From contig CP103033.1 of assembly GCA_024752435.1 (NCBI GenBank), positions 1,240,001-1,304,000 on the forward strand: a DNA stretch of 64,000 nt, written 5' to 3'. Position numbers and translations under genes: made by a program. The notes below the pieces were generated by a model, which was given only the letters and a program-made list of their open reading frames with translations, was not told the origin of the DNA and searched no databases. Below are positions 25,001 through 36,339 of the stretch, one piece after another. Every line of letters begins with the position of its first letter. The stretch's first letter is position 1. The stretch comes from Allantophomopsis cytisporea. Taxonomy: Eukaryota; Ascomycota; Leotiomycetes; Phacidiales; Phacidiaceae.

Positions 25001-26853
25001 AAGCCGAACTTACAATTCTGCAAGCGACTGTCCAAATTCTTGATCTTGCGGTTGTATCATACTCAGGGACGCATATCCGACATTTTGACAAAGTGTTCAC
25101 CGAAAAGGATCAAACTTGCTACAGGTTTCCGAGAACTAACTTATCGCACAATGAATCGATCATGATGCTAAGACAACGGCGCCTCAAATGTATGGATGAT
25201 TTTCTTGGTGGCTGCAAAGTCTGGGTATTTCAAGTAGGTGATGACGTGTCAAACGATGAAAGACTGTGGCTATCAGCTGGCGTCAAGGAATTGAACGATC
25301 TTTGGGGACCGTGCTGGAAGTTTTATCGAGATCGGGAACCCGAGAAGATACAAAGTATTGAGATTGGGAACGGTTGCATATTGCCTTGGCCAAGCCCTCA
25401 AACTAAAGAAGGCATTGCCGCAGCTCCTCAGCGTGACGTTCGTGAGAGATATGCTCATTGGATATCGTCCAAAGACTGGGATGATACTGCAGTTGAGATT
25501 GGCCAAAGGGGATTGGATCAGAAGCACTTCGGTGAGAACGATATCTTTCTCATTGGTGCCTCGCCATATCGTGGACTAGCCGTAAATCCATCTTGTACGC
25601 CGTCAAAGACGGACCTAGTATGGAAGAAGACTCGATTAGAAGAAAAGAACGCTCTTCACATACCCAAGACATCCTATGCGAGAAGATACAAAGATTCCCA
25701 TACATACCAAGTCTCCGCGAACATTCCCATTGCCGGATCCCATGCACAGGCACTCTCATACAAGAGACAAGAGGGTTTAGATCGCAAAAGTGCGCTGGTA
25801 GAGCGCTGGCGCAATAACTGCGGCTATCCCGGAGAACTTGAAGATTTCAGCGGAATCGAAGTGTCCATTTGCACTCAGAATGCATGTCGAATACGATTAC
25901 TTCACGTCCTCGGCTCGGACACCATGCGAAGCTATCTGCATGGGATTTCCTTCGCATGGCCTTCGAAACGCCTCGAGATCAATTACTTCGACGCAATGAA
26001 GAGCCGAAGAAAATTTAGGAGATTCTGGAATCGGAATCTGAAATTCTCGGATATAATTAGCCGGGCGATATCTCTATGCCTGGATATGCTTCAAACAACA
26101 GGCGTCAACAGCAACAATGGTGAGCTTGGCGCACTGTGGGTAGCCGAATTTGAGGACGATGACTATGATGATTTCTCGGAATACGATTCTGACGACGAGC
26201 CAGACCAAGCTGCATCAAATTCTTCGGAGGAGCTAGCAGAAGCCACAACAGTGACGGAAGTAAGAATGTCATTCAAAAAGGTGGAAGAGCTGATAGTCAC
26301 CTTGTTCCGCTCGGAGTACACATGGACCGGTTTTCTTCGAGATTCTCCAGAGACCTTGACAATGGCCATTGTCACCTCTAACTGTTTGGAAGCGACGGAT
26401 GAGCAAGAGATTGGGCGTCGTTGCAACCGGGGATGGTGGGAGGACGGGAGGTATATTAAGGTGCATGGATATCCTGTCATCCGAACATCGTTATTCGTTA
26501 ATGAAGCAATACTCAAGAGCTCGCAGTTGGTGTCAGAAGAGATCCCAGGAAGAGGCCAAAAACGCCTATCATATCGCATTTGGAATACAGATGGTCTGCA
26601 AGAGTGTGCGCGGTTTTCGCTAGGTGATCATGGGACTCTGGAAGTTTGCATGCTTCCAAGTGATCAATGTCCAGTCACTGTCATGGATTGGACAGATGTA
26701 AAGAGCTCCAGGTGGAACGAATTGAACGCAACTATAGATGAGGATCTTGTTGGGAGGAGCAGTGATCCACATCACAAGGAGCATATTTCTGGTGTTTGGG
26801 AGACATTGCCTCTGCCGGTTTTGATAATGTCCAAGTCAAAGAAGGGGTTGTGA
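22029..26853 (+). CDS. FHA-domain Ser/Thr protein kinase (Chk2/Rad53-like architecture) with long C-terminal extension
   Basis: Four exons (22029-22383, 22444-22689, 22750-23339, 23395-26853) give 1549 residues. An FHA domain spans about residues 190-272, with LIGRSAECD, the phosphothreonine-binding VSNRH (S210, N211, R212, H213) and NGTFVN. The kinase domain follows at about 283-545: glycine loop LGKGHHANV, AVK with Lys312, HRDIKPEN with Asp406, DFG with Asp425, and YVAPE. All catalytic residues are present, so it should be active. FHA-kinases of this CAMK type act in checkpoint or stress signalling. The remaining ~1000 residues begin disordered (560-780), then look globular and unrelated to kinases (for example TYSGTHIRHFD-like and GPCWKFY), with an acidic run near 1310-1330. 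This half may be a separate module acquired by fusion. The N-terminal ~190 residues contain a degenerate duplicate of the FHA start (see repeats). Confidence 0.9.
22327..22466 (+). repeat. Tandem exon-intron duplication, copy 1 (degenerate FHA start)
   Basis: The end of exon 1, all of intron 1 (22384-22443) and the start of exon 2 resemble 22633-22772. Both introns are 60 bp and match at 50 of 60 positions without gaps; every one of the ten differences is a transition. Flanking exon ends also match (GATTGGTCGACATGCTGAGT versus GATTGGTCGGAGTGCTGAGT). In this copy the FHA phosphothreonine-binding residues are not retained. Confidence 0.85.
22633..22772 (+). repeat. Tandem exon-intron duplication, copy 2 (intact FHA start)
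   Basis: This is the second copy of the segment, containing intron 2 (22690-22749). The donor-to-donor distance to copy 1 is 306 bp, or 102 codons, so the duplication is frame-neutral. This copy leads into the intact FHA core (VSNRH). Confidence 0.85.
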
Positions 26854-27051
26854 TTTCATAGGATGTATATTTGATTAAACTTTGTTTATGACTGGGAAGA
26901 TTATTTATAGGAGTCTATTATTTTGTTACAGCGATCCATAGCTACTCTGTAGGGTATGTCATCTCAAGAATAACCATGCCACCGAAACTTCTCCCACGCC
27001 TGAACCGTGCAGACTCCACGTCCACCTCCACCCATACCCATACCTCATACC

Positions 27052-30000
27052 TCATTCATCATCGTCATCATCATCATCGCCCCCCTCAAAATACGGGCTC
27101 TTAACCGCAGTAGCCGCCCTCCGCCTCGGCGTAGCTCTAGTTGGAGCACTGAGCTTCTTCGGCGGCTGCTCTTCAGCACTTTCATCATCAGCTTTCCGCT
27201 TCGCCGACTTGCGTCTCGGCGCAACTCTAGCAACTCTCTTCCCTTTTGCGGGTTTTGGTGGCAGGTCTTCTTCGTCGTCATCATTATCCTCTTCTGAATC
27301 GTGAATAACTGTTTTCTTCACAGCAGCCTTTCGCTTTGGCGTAGCTTTCGCTCTCGGCTTTGATGCCGAGGATCTTGGTGGGGGCACTTCGTCATCTTCG
27401 TCATCATCATCGTCATCAGACTGCACAGCCGATGGCCTATCTCGGGTCTTAGACTCCATAGATATAGGAGTAGGATAAGCTGCTGTTGATTTGGCATTAT
27501 CACCGTCATCAACAACCATATGCTCGTCATCATGATCGTGATCATCATGGGTGAGGAAGAAGCCTCCGCCAGCATGGTCATCGTCCTCTTGCGTATGTGG
27601 GAAAAAACCACCGGCTTCCTCCTCATTGTGACCCTCGGGGAAGAAGCCGCCGCCCATCTCTTCTTCGTTCCTCTGCATGTCTTTGACATCAACGCGATGC
27701 GCAACATTCTTCTTGCGATTCGTCCATGGGTTGACTACATCTGCCTCGCCGCCTTCAAGCTCGCCGTACTCCTCTCTAATACGCTCGCCAATTATCAAAC
27801 CCTTCATTAGCTTCCTCCAGTTTCCAATCGCGGCCTGAGTCCTCTTCTCGTCTTCCTTCCGCTCCCTCTCCACCTCGTCAATTCTCCATTGCTCAAAGAC
27901 CATCTCCTCATTCTCTTCTGCAACTACAACACCAGTGATAATAGGCACAGCCATCCGTCCACCAAATTCAAAGCCCGTGACAGCCTCTGCGAAATCTATA
28001 CCCAGCTTCTTGCACACTGATTTCGTGCCTCGATATGGGATATGTACTGCACCACGAGGAATCATAGTAGGAACATAAGCGTCCATGTTTCCGAAAGAAT
28101 TCTTTGGGATTATACCATCGACGATAGGATCCGGAATAATCCACTCTGTCTGGTCCTCACTAAAAAGTGGTTGCAGAGGCTCAACACCCCCAGCAGCTGC
28201 AGCAGCCTCAGCCAGTTCCCGTCTTCGATTCGTAGTGGCAGCTCTCCATGGTGCATGTTTCCGCGGCTCTTCACCGAATTTAGGAGCCCGACCTGCCTTG
28301 TGCCAAGTCTCGACTGTCTTACAAAGAACGATATCCTTGCGTAGGAATACCTTTTCTTCAGTAGAAGGGGCGTCACCTTTTCCTTTGACCGTAAACAAGC
28401 GTACATGTTTGGCATTCGGAAGAAGGGCTTCTTCACGTTTTAAATCGCGGGCTAATACAAATTCTTTGGATTTCTTGAGGGATGAGAGCGTTTCAGGCCC
28501 TTCCTTCACTTCTCGCTCCTTTGGCTTCGCGGGTGTGAGCTCTTTCACATCTTCGTAGTCGTCGATTTCTGTGCGCGGACAGCGTTTTCCATCTCGTACA
28601 TAGCCAGCCATGAAAGACTTGAAGAAATCATACTCCTCCCAGTGAGTACGCTTGCCTCGATAATCATGCACTGCAACTTTCTGAGGTCCTAGACGATAGT
28701 CTTTCGTTACTCCTGGCCATGTCTTGTTCTTGAGATATCGTACTGTGACATCCTTTGCAGAACCATCGGGTGAATAACCAACGACATAAGCCATGACAGA
28801 CTTTTTCGCTTTTGGTCCACGAGGAGCGAACATGTCGATGTCTGTGTCCTTAGCGAAGATCTTCTTTAGTGTTATAGGATCAACTGGCATATATTTCTTG
28901 GTCACGGGTGACAGAGCTTCGGTCCAATAATGCGGGACAACGAGATCCTGGTCAAACGGTTTGGACGGAGCACGTCGTTGGGGAGCTGGAGTAATGTCTA
29001 CGACTGAGTCATCGTCACTGTCATTTTCGCTTGGTACCGAAGATAAGTCTGAGTCTGAGGACAAGTCAATCGGTTGTTCTTTCACACCTCGACCACTCCT
29101 TCGAGCAGACGATCTGACAGGAGTAGCTGTATCCTTTTGCTTGAAAACAGCCTTTGCAGACTTGGCTGGTGTTTTTGGTTTTGTTGTCGCTTTAGCCAAC
29201 TCATCCTCATCTGAATCGGCACTAGATGAATTCGGACTGTCTTCCGTAGGAGTTGTGGAGGCCGTAGCAGTGCTCTTCTTCTTCCGTGGACCAGCGTCCT
29301 CATTGGCCTTCGAGAGGAAGCCGAATCCGACCGGCTGTAAACTCGCGACCATTCTCGCCTCGATGCCCAAGCCTCTGAGCAAAGCAGTGAAGAGTTGCTC
29401 AGCAACATCTCTACTCCCTTCCCGCTTCCTAGCACATTCTCTAAACTCTTTGAGATTTTTGATTCGTTCACCATGTAGCTCTGGATCATGCTCTCCACTG
29501 CGAAAACTTTTCATTTCTTCTTCAAGTCTCTGCAATGACATATATCCAGTTTTTCGAATTCCAGGAGCCGTGATTCGAAACGTTGCCCGCCAGTATTTTG
29601 ACAAAGTCTCTAGTAGGAAGTACAGCGGATCTCCAGCACTCATATCGATGGCATTCTTGTCAACAACCTCAGCTGGAGCACCCCAGTCCCTATGATTCCG
29701 CACATCTCCCTTCTTCGCCGGTGTTTCCTTCTGCGTACCACCCATCTTCCCTTTTGGCGTACCCTTCCCATTTCTCTTCACATTCTTCCCATCCTTCGAC
29801 GCCTTCGATTCAGGAGGCAGTAGCCCCGACTTCCTCCTCCACTTCTCAATAACGTTCTCAGCGCCCTTCCACTTCGCAAACTGCCCCACCAAGATCTCCT
29901 GCACCAGTTTATCACAACACCACGCATTCCTCACGGCATTATGCCATAGCAAGAAGAAAACATGCATACGATGCGTCATGACCCTGATATTCCGCTCGAT

Positions 30001-30444
30001 GGTCGTGGGACCCTTCTTCGTACCATGCGGGTTCGAAATACTAATAGTATTAGTACCCTTCGTCAACGTAAGCTCCAGATCACCAGACGGCGCAGGGCCA
30101 GCCTTTCGCTCTGCAGGTTTCGCTTCCACGTCTTCGAACTCGACATCATCGCTGTCTTCATCATCCGAGGGGGGTTTCGTAGACGTGACATCTTCGAATT
30201 CGGGCTCGGACGAGCTGGAGAGCGACGAGAGGGAATCGGTTGAGGAGGCGCGGAGGGTCTGGAGGAGGTTAGAGGCGCTGGGGGCGTTTTGGGCATCGAG
30301 GGCGTCGAAGAGACCTTTCTTTCGCGGTGGTGCTATGAGCTTGCCTTTTCCTTTTGGTGTTGGGGCTTCAGTCTTTGTGTCTTTGCTCTTTGGTGGCGCC
30401 GGTGAGGGGGAGCGAATGTGCTTCTTTGGGAGGAATGGAGGCAT
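27052..30444 (-). CDS. Rad4/XPC-family DNA damage recognition protein
   Basis: A single open frame of 1130 residues from ATG at 30444; the frame stays open 36 codons further up, but MPPFLPKKHIRSPSP is the more typical start. The transglutaminase-like Rad4 domain begins near residue 145 (RVMTHRMHVFFLLWHNAVRN) and continues to about 430 (LLRGLGIEARMVASLQPVGF). Beta-hairpin domain 1 follows at about 500 (VPHYWTEALSPVTKKYMPVD), domain 2 further on, and domain 3 near 780-830 (NMDAYVPTMIPRGAVHIPY, GFEFGGRMAVPIITGVVV). The family recognises bulky or helix-distorting lesions and starts global-genome nucleotide excision repair, with a Rad23 partner. Disordered, acidic N- and C-terminal tails carry likely nuclear-localisation basic stretches. 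It is convergent with the FHA kinase, 198 bp apart. Confidence 0.95.
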   Translation of the reverse strand: MPPFLPKKHIRSPSPAPPKSKDTKTEAPTPKGKGKLIAPPRKKGLFDALDAQNAPSASNLLQTLRASSTDSLSSLSSSSEPEFEDVTSTKPPSDDEDSDDVEFEDVEAKPAERKAGPAPSGDLELTLTKGTNTISISNPHGTKKGPTTIERNIRVMTHRMHVFFLLWHNAVRNAWCCDKLVQEILVGQFAKWKGAENVIEKWRRKSGLLPPESKASKDGKNVKRNGKGTPKGKMGGTQKETPAKKGDVRNHRDWGAPAEVVDKNAIDMSAGDPLYFLLETLSKYWRATFRITAPGIRKTGYMSLQRLEEEMKSFRSGEHDPELHGERIKNLKEFRECARKREGSRDVAEQLFTALLRGLGIEARMVASLQPVGFGFLSKANEDAGPRKKKSTATASTTPTEDSPNSSSADSDEDELAKATTKPKTPAKSAKAVFKQKDTATPVRSSARRSGRGVKEQPIDLSSDSDLSSVPSENDSDDDSVVDITPAPQRRAPSKPFDQDLVVPHYWTEALSPVTKKYMPVDPITLKKIFAKDTDIDMFAPRGPKAKKSVMAYVVGYSPDGSAKDVTVRYLKNKTWPGVTKDYRLGPQKVAVHDYRGKRTHWEEYDFFKSFMAGYVRDGKRCPRTEIDDYEDVKELTPAKPKEREVKEGPETLSSLKKSKEFVLARDLKREEALLPNAKHVRLFTVKGKGDAPSTEEKVFLRKDIVLCKTVETWHKAGRAPKFGEEPRKHAPWRAATTNRRRELAEAAAAAGGVEPLQPLFSEDQTEWIIPDPIVDGIIPKNSFGNMDAYVPTMIPRGAVHIPYRGTKSVCKKLGIDFAEAVTGFEFGGRMAVPIITGVVVAEENEEMVFEQWRIDEVERERKEDEKRTQAAIGNWRKLMKGLIIGERIREEYGELEGGEADVVNPWTNRKKNVAHRVDVKDMQRNEEEMGGGFFPEGHNEEEAGGFFPHTQEDDDHAGGGFFLTHDDHDHDDEHMVVDDGDNAKSTAAYPTPISMESKTRDRPSAVQSDDDDDDEDDEVPPPRSSASKPRAKATPKRKAAVKKTVIHDSEEDNDDDEEDLPPKPAKGKRVARVAPRRKSAKRKADDESAEEQPPKKLSAPTRATPRRRAATAVKSPYFEGGDDDDDDDE

Positions 30445-31277
30445 ATTTGATGGTATTTGTCGCTCTGCGACTTTATTGTGAGTGTTTATTGCATCTAAAT
30501 GAGAGTATTTTAGGGTAAAAGAGTGATTTTTGAGATTTCGAATGCCCTTCACTAACTAAGGCTTTGGGACGACGCGATCTGAGTCGCGATTGTACGTCAT
30601 GCATTTTGTTGGTGTTAATTGATTTTAGCCTAATATGTCAGGCACCGTCACTTCTACAATTATCAAATTCAGGGTAGAATACTCGACGATCTTCTGTAAC
30701 AGACCAGTATGGTCCTCAATAAATATGGCTCTACATGGCTGTAATACACTGAAAATTTGTATAAAACTCGATCATCGTACAAATTTCATTGAGTGTTCAG
30801 TATCTAGTGAATATGGGGGTTACAGAACTGGAGAGCTTCCAACGACTACTTTCGGATATGTTGGTCCATATGGAAGATCTAGGCGAGTAGGCCCATGAAT
30901 AGTTACAGTCAAATAATAGAGGATTTCTAGCCTTACTGATAGTTCGCCGAATAACATTGGGAAATGCAGTTCGCCCATGGCCACTTCGTACTGCTGGACA
31001 AGAAAACGGTTCTTCCCATCATTCCAAATTTCTTGCTTCATTCCAACGACTCCTGTCTCGTAACACAAATTCATCATTTTACAAAAAAGAAAAGTAGCAA
31101 AGAACATAATTGATTACGAGTAATGCATACTCCCGCTCAAGCAAGATCCCGCGTGAGAGAACCCGAGAGTCTAGCATGGCCACCAACAAACAAAAGCAAG
31201 AGCTATCTTCTAGATCTCTCCACCAGTGCCTCCACAAAGCTCAGCTTCGCCCTGCTGTTATCACTAGATACCTAGCA

Positions 31278-31550
31278 TCATGGGGGCAAACCCCCATGCG
31301 TGCCTGGTTTCTTATTCCTACCATATATGCACGTATCCGCCTCCGCCATCCGCGCATGATCAATTTCGGGGATAACGTGTCTCGATATCTCAAACCACGG
31401 AGAAATATCCTTCACCATCTTCATTTTTGCTCCAATCACGTCGGGAGCCAATATGATATCGGCCCTCGCGAGATCGTATCCGGTACCAAGGTCATATTGA
31501 TCGATGAGGCGCAGCTGCAGGTCGGGTTTCTTCTTTGGGGGAGATCTGGA
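31278..31550 (-). pseudogene. Coding relic, unknown family
   Basis: A 90-codon minus-strand frame has protein-like composition and normal codon choice, including LIDQYDLGTGYDL, ADIILAPDVIGAKMKMVKDIS and EIDHARMAEAD. It has no start codon at its beginning; TAG at 31551-31553 precedes it. An overlapping frame upstream (…LDARMQDIVQISPKEE…) also looks coding-like, so a frameshift or missing exon is likely. It may be a decayed gene or one internal exon. Confidence 0.4.
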
Positions 31551-33423
31551 CTATATCTTGCATACGCGCGTCTAAGATCGAATGTGGTGAAGCTGAGAGA
31601 GCATGCAGTGCTGAATAGCTGAGGATCTTCGAGATAGATGAAGTGTCAGGGATTTGGAGATATATGACAAGGCTTCGTCGAAGCTCACTTCGAGCCCAAA
31701 TGATAAATATAGCTGGGGAGATCGATTATATTAATTGAATGAGACATTGAAGGCTGAGCCTCCACCGAATCTATTGAATTTGTTAGTTGGATTGAAAAAG
31801 TTCTCGCAAGTGAAAGGTGGTGGATTTGTTTTAGTCGATGTCTTCATTCGATGGCGTATATCTCGAAATATGATATCATTTACACCCGTCTTGAACTCAC
31901 AGCTTCCAAGTTTTCGGCGGTTTTTTGGAGTGAATTGACAGAGGAACTCGTACAGGGAGGGACCTGGCTGCGCAAAGTAGACCTTCTGGCATCAGCTTGG
32001 CCTTTTCATTCTCCATGCTTCGTGAGACATTCCACGAAGTGTGTCAGTTTCTGACTCAAGCTCAACATCTGTCAACCGGGTGTCAACGCCCATTTCCAAA
32101 GTGATGGGCCAAAGCCGGAGCGACTCAGTTACATACCGACGGCATGGGAAAAGCAAACATTGTTTATTATCAATCTAAAGCACAAGCGACCTGATCGCTG
32201 CAGCCCCATTGTGATCAGAGACACACATGCGTCTCGAGCATTCGCTTAGATCCTCCACATGGCAATGAGATCTCGGAGGATCTCTCATCTAATTGTTGAG
32301 AGCGCTTAACAGGGTGCGATTTGTGTTGCTTGCATTCCTGCAGGTCACCTCAGTTGCCATGTGGTGAGGTCGTCCTTGGGTTTGTGTCACGACCATGATG
32401 GAACGTGTTGGGTGGAATATCGTAGAGCAAACATCGTACGACGTGATACAATCCATCGCTCCAAGACATAAGCACTCTTCGGGTCTGGTCAGCATGGCTT
32501 TTGACTTTGGATGACAAGATTTGTTGGGCATCAAACTTCGGAAGTTTTGCGGCAATGGTTCCGTGGCCACACACGGTATGGTTTGAGGAATGTGATGCTT
32601 GAAAGTAGCTTTGCATCTTGTCGGTTCTCGGAGCCTACGAACGCCTCGACGAGGCAGGTTCAGCGAATATGTCACAAAGAGACGACACGCAGGTGGCGAG
32701 GGAAAATTCCCTCTGTGCCGTCCTCCTCGCAAACTGTTTTGTCTGGCTGCAGTGGAAAAGCTGATGCTGTCTCGGCGAGGAAGTCCGAAATCCCTTACAG
32801 ATGGCTCCGGAAGTCTCTCGCCTCCCTTACATGCTCACTCGGCCAGCTCATCATACATCAAGTCTGAAGACTCGCCATCTTACTCAGGGAAATCAACACC
32901 ACTGCAGAGGATTCTCGCAGTGCAGTGCAAACTTCGAAGAGGGATGTAGGCATTGACAAGAGCGGAGAAGCATCTGATGCCAATGATTACCGGAAGCACA
33001 TCGCGCATGTTTTGTGCTTCAAGCCCATGTGTGAAAAATGCCCTTCACGCACACCCAGCGAATCTGCAGTGCAGAAGTCTTTCGAATGGGAAAGACCAAG
33101 CACTGTCATTTCATGACCAACAGATGCAACTCATCACCTGACTCATGTCGGATCTTCCAGTCATAGAAAGCAATCAATCAATCAATTTGAGCTGGATAGT
33201 CGCAGGAATTCTGCGCGAACAGGGCAGAACAATACCTATCATATTCAGATGTATGTGATGTGACGGAATGGAAAAAGTTGTGAACCCCCCTCTGAGATTT
33301 TGGATTGGCAATAGCGTGCAACGTGGAATGTTGCGTGTGCAATTGTGGATGGAAGATGCACAGGAAGCGGGTTGACAATGATATGATATGATTTATGAGA
33401 AGGCTTAATAAGATTACTCAGCT

Positions 33424-33480
33424 GAGGTTGTTTCTTTTTCTTTTGATTTATTTTCTTTTTCTTTTTCTTTATATTTAATT
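33424..33480. repeat. Pyrimidine (CTTTTT) tract
   Basis: A run of TTTCTTTTTC-type units on the plus strand, with a strand-asymmetric pyrimidine bias. It is simple sequence with no coding sense. Confidence 0.7.
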
Positions 33481-33610
33481 GTTTATCTTGATGATCTTGA
33501 CGTGTTGTTGAGTTTGAATGTAATGTGATGCGATGTGAATGTTGATCCCAGAAATATGGGAGGGGGAGGGAGTCGTGGGTTTGTGGTCGAGTATGCGGAG
33601 GGTGGATATG

Positions 33611-33676
33611 TGGACGTGGATGTGGATGTGGATGTGGATGTGGATGTGGATGTGGATGTGGATGTGGATGTGGATG
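33611..33676. repeat. (TGGATG)n hexanucleotide microsatellite
   Basis: Eleven uninterrupted 6-bp units: one TGGACG followed by ten TGGATG. Because the unit length is a multiple of three, frames across it encode dipeptide repeats (Asp-Val on plus, His-Pro on minus). I regard the surrounding open frames as artefacts of the repeat. Confidence 0.95.
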
Positions 33677-34659
33677 TACCTTGCAGACCTCCTCCTTGTC
33701 CATACATTGATTGCTTGCCATTGTCCAACTGTGGTGGTGTGTGAACAACAAATGGCATAATGAACTGACTCTGCTCTGCTCTGCTCTCCTCTTCACTCAT
33801 CATCATGACCGCTCATGATGCGATATTTCTTCTCGACCGGGTTACCGCGCAATATGTCTGCTGCCTTCTTGACATTTTGACTTTATGACATTTTGGCTTT
33901 CATTTTGGGTGTTCATTCTATTTTCTCACACATATTTGTCTGCAATCAGAAGCGCGTCAAGAGTGGAATACCCGGTCGATGATTGGAATTGACATTTGTT
34001 TACTATTGTCGAGCATTCGATTGACATTATGTAATGCAAAGGCCGTCATCCAACCCTGCGAAAGCTTATCGCCCTCCGAGCATCAAGCGACCTGGACCCA
34101 GCGCCCAATACGCCTCAAGACTCAGCCAAATCTTTCAAGATCGACTCGCCTTCGTCCCCGCTTGTAAAACAAGCATAAGCACTCCCGATAGAGTATGGAG
34201 TAGTAAAACGGCACTACATAATGGGGGATTATATCAACACTACCATGTACGCTGGCTGGATTGATATCCATCCTGTATATGTATATTGTACGTAGTGCAG
34301 CTGGGCAAAAAGGTTTCGGATAGACCCTACCCAGCTCTCGGCCGAGCTAATTGTTTATCACATATATGTGGGTTGAGGTGGGTATATGGAGCATCTATCA
34401 TCACTATCATTCATGCGCTTGCATGATCCATCATTCCGGCTGGCCAGAAGAAAATATAATCTAATGGCATGTCACATAACTCTATCTATCTATCTACATT
34501 CTGTATATCCAAAGTATGCATTACAAGCACGACAAGGCAAAAATCAGCCTATCCAGTTCTGAATGAAGCGGATCCCTTTCTTACATACCTAGATACTACT
34601 GCATTGGTAAGACTGCATTTGGTACCGTATATGCCGGATGTACAAGTACATGTGGACTT

Positions 34660-34735
34660 GATGTAAGTAAGTATACATACATATATACATACATATATAC
34701 ATATATACATATATATATACATATACTTGCTGTAC
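34660..34735. repeat. ATAC/ATAT-rich simple sequence
   Basis: Alternating purine-pyrimidine tract of ATACAT and ATATATAC units in the gene-poor region upstream of the permease. Confidence 0.75.
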
Positions 34736-36339
34736 TGTGTAAGCATAGAGGATACTGTACGTAATCTGCAGCTATACATGTCGGCAGCTGTATATGGTTA
34801 CTCATTGTCACATACTGTGTACATCCAGTGGCCATCCCATGGAAGATCACCAGGGATAACATTCAACGCCTATACATGATGCATCATGTACTTTAGGGAC
34901 ACGGACATTACATAGAGAGCACATATGCATCCTGCATCGTCAGGATCGGAAGCTGTACATTGTACGTACATAGAATCGAAGGCAAAAGACACAGACAAAG
35001 AGTACGCTCTCGACCCTTCACGCGGATCATGTAAGTCTGATGTATCCGTATATATGTCAAGGCAAATATCTTACACTTTATGCAGCTGATCTGAGAGCAA
35101 AAAAAAACAGACAATAATAATACGCCATACTGATAACGAAAAAGTACTGATACTTCAGAGCTACGTACATACACCGATGAAATATTGCAGGAATACATAA
35201 TAAGAGAAGCACCCAGTAGCCAAAAAGATCGTCATCGAGGTAAAGTTCATTAGGATAGCTCGAGACTATCATCAGATGATGCTTCTTCAGACTGGATACT
35301 CCCGTTCAGATACGAGGTACGTACATGTACATCGGGCACACAGATAGATACATACATTTCAATACACATTGTGGTACGTAAAGGTAAACACTCTGGATAC
35401 TCATCGCTCCTTAGAATTTCAGTTATCTTTCGGATTTCCTTCTCCATCAAATCACTCAATTACTCAATCATTCCATGACTCGCCCACAAGGATCGATAGT
35501 CATACATATCTCTCTCCTCTTGTCATTTCCATGGCCGATACCAGCTATGCATCCGCTCATCCTGGCCAGTTCACCCACTTTCACATACCCTTACCATACC
35601 CATGCACTGATCCTAAACATCTCTAAATCTCTTATCGGCTATCCGCAGCATCTCCAATTTCTCATCCGACATGGACACTACTGCAGCTCCTCAGTAACTC
35701 AAAGCAACCAAAACTGCTGTGCCAATGCTAGTAATGCCAATTGCCAATGGCCCCAGGAATTGAGTATGTGAGTATCTGCCCTCCTCAACTCATAGCCATG
35801 TCTTTGTGGGACCCCTCCCCCAGTCTCATCCCGAGTAAGCATCATTTTCATTACGAAGCACCGTGCACTACATGCTCATATATTCATCATACATATCCGG
35901 CCCCTCCAACATTCTCACCGGTAAAGAATAAGAAAAGAGGAGATGGGGAAGGGGAAAGAAAAATAAATACAAGCAGCTACAAATATACGAGCACTCCCCT
36001 ACCGTCCTCGCAGCAGACTGAAGCATTTTGTGAGGCTTGAATAGATTGCATGCAGCCCCCCTGCATGTACAGCAACCAAAAAGTCTTTCCATCGTCCACT
36101 GATCTCGTCATATCAATAAGAAGAATCGTTCATGGAAAAGGCCTTCCTTACTTCCTTACTTCTTCCACCAGTGTCGCACAAATATATTGTTGCGACATAA
36201 TCAACCTTCCCACCCTGATCATCATCGTTCTCATCCATCATCGTCTCCAACTCGTTACCACGCTTCACCGCACAACGGAGACTTTAAAGCCAAAGAATCC
36301 CTTGAAACACTCTGCGATTCCAATACCGAGATTCAAATC

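Larger units (their letters stand above)
30445..36339. other. 5.9-kb gene-poor region
   Basis: No intact gene is supported between Rad4/XPC and the permease. The stretch holds one minus-strand coding relic (31278-31550), pyrimidine and hexanucleotide repeats near 33.4-33.7 kb, an (AT/AC)-rich tract near 34.7 kb, and pyrimidine-rich sequence with many CATAC/GTAC motifs before the permease. The several 60-180-codon frames lack protein character or are repeat-driven. Confidence 0.45.

Noticed and set aside
28961..30481. Plus-strand frames up to 244 codons opposite the Rad4/XPC gene
   Set aside because: Antisense shadows of the Ser/Asp-rich Rad4/XPC tail; the minus frame has all Rad4 domains.
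31110..31622. 170-codon plus-strand frame
   Set aside because: Composition is unremarkable, and the opposite strand in the same interval gives a more protein-like sequence with normal codon choice.
33245..33806. Long minus-strand frames rich in His-Pro or Ser-Thr, and plus-strand Asp-Val frames
   Set aside because: They are generated by the TGGATG microsatellite, whose 6-bp unit leaves every frame open; the flanks have no protein character.
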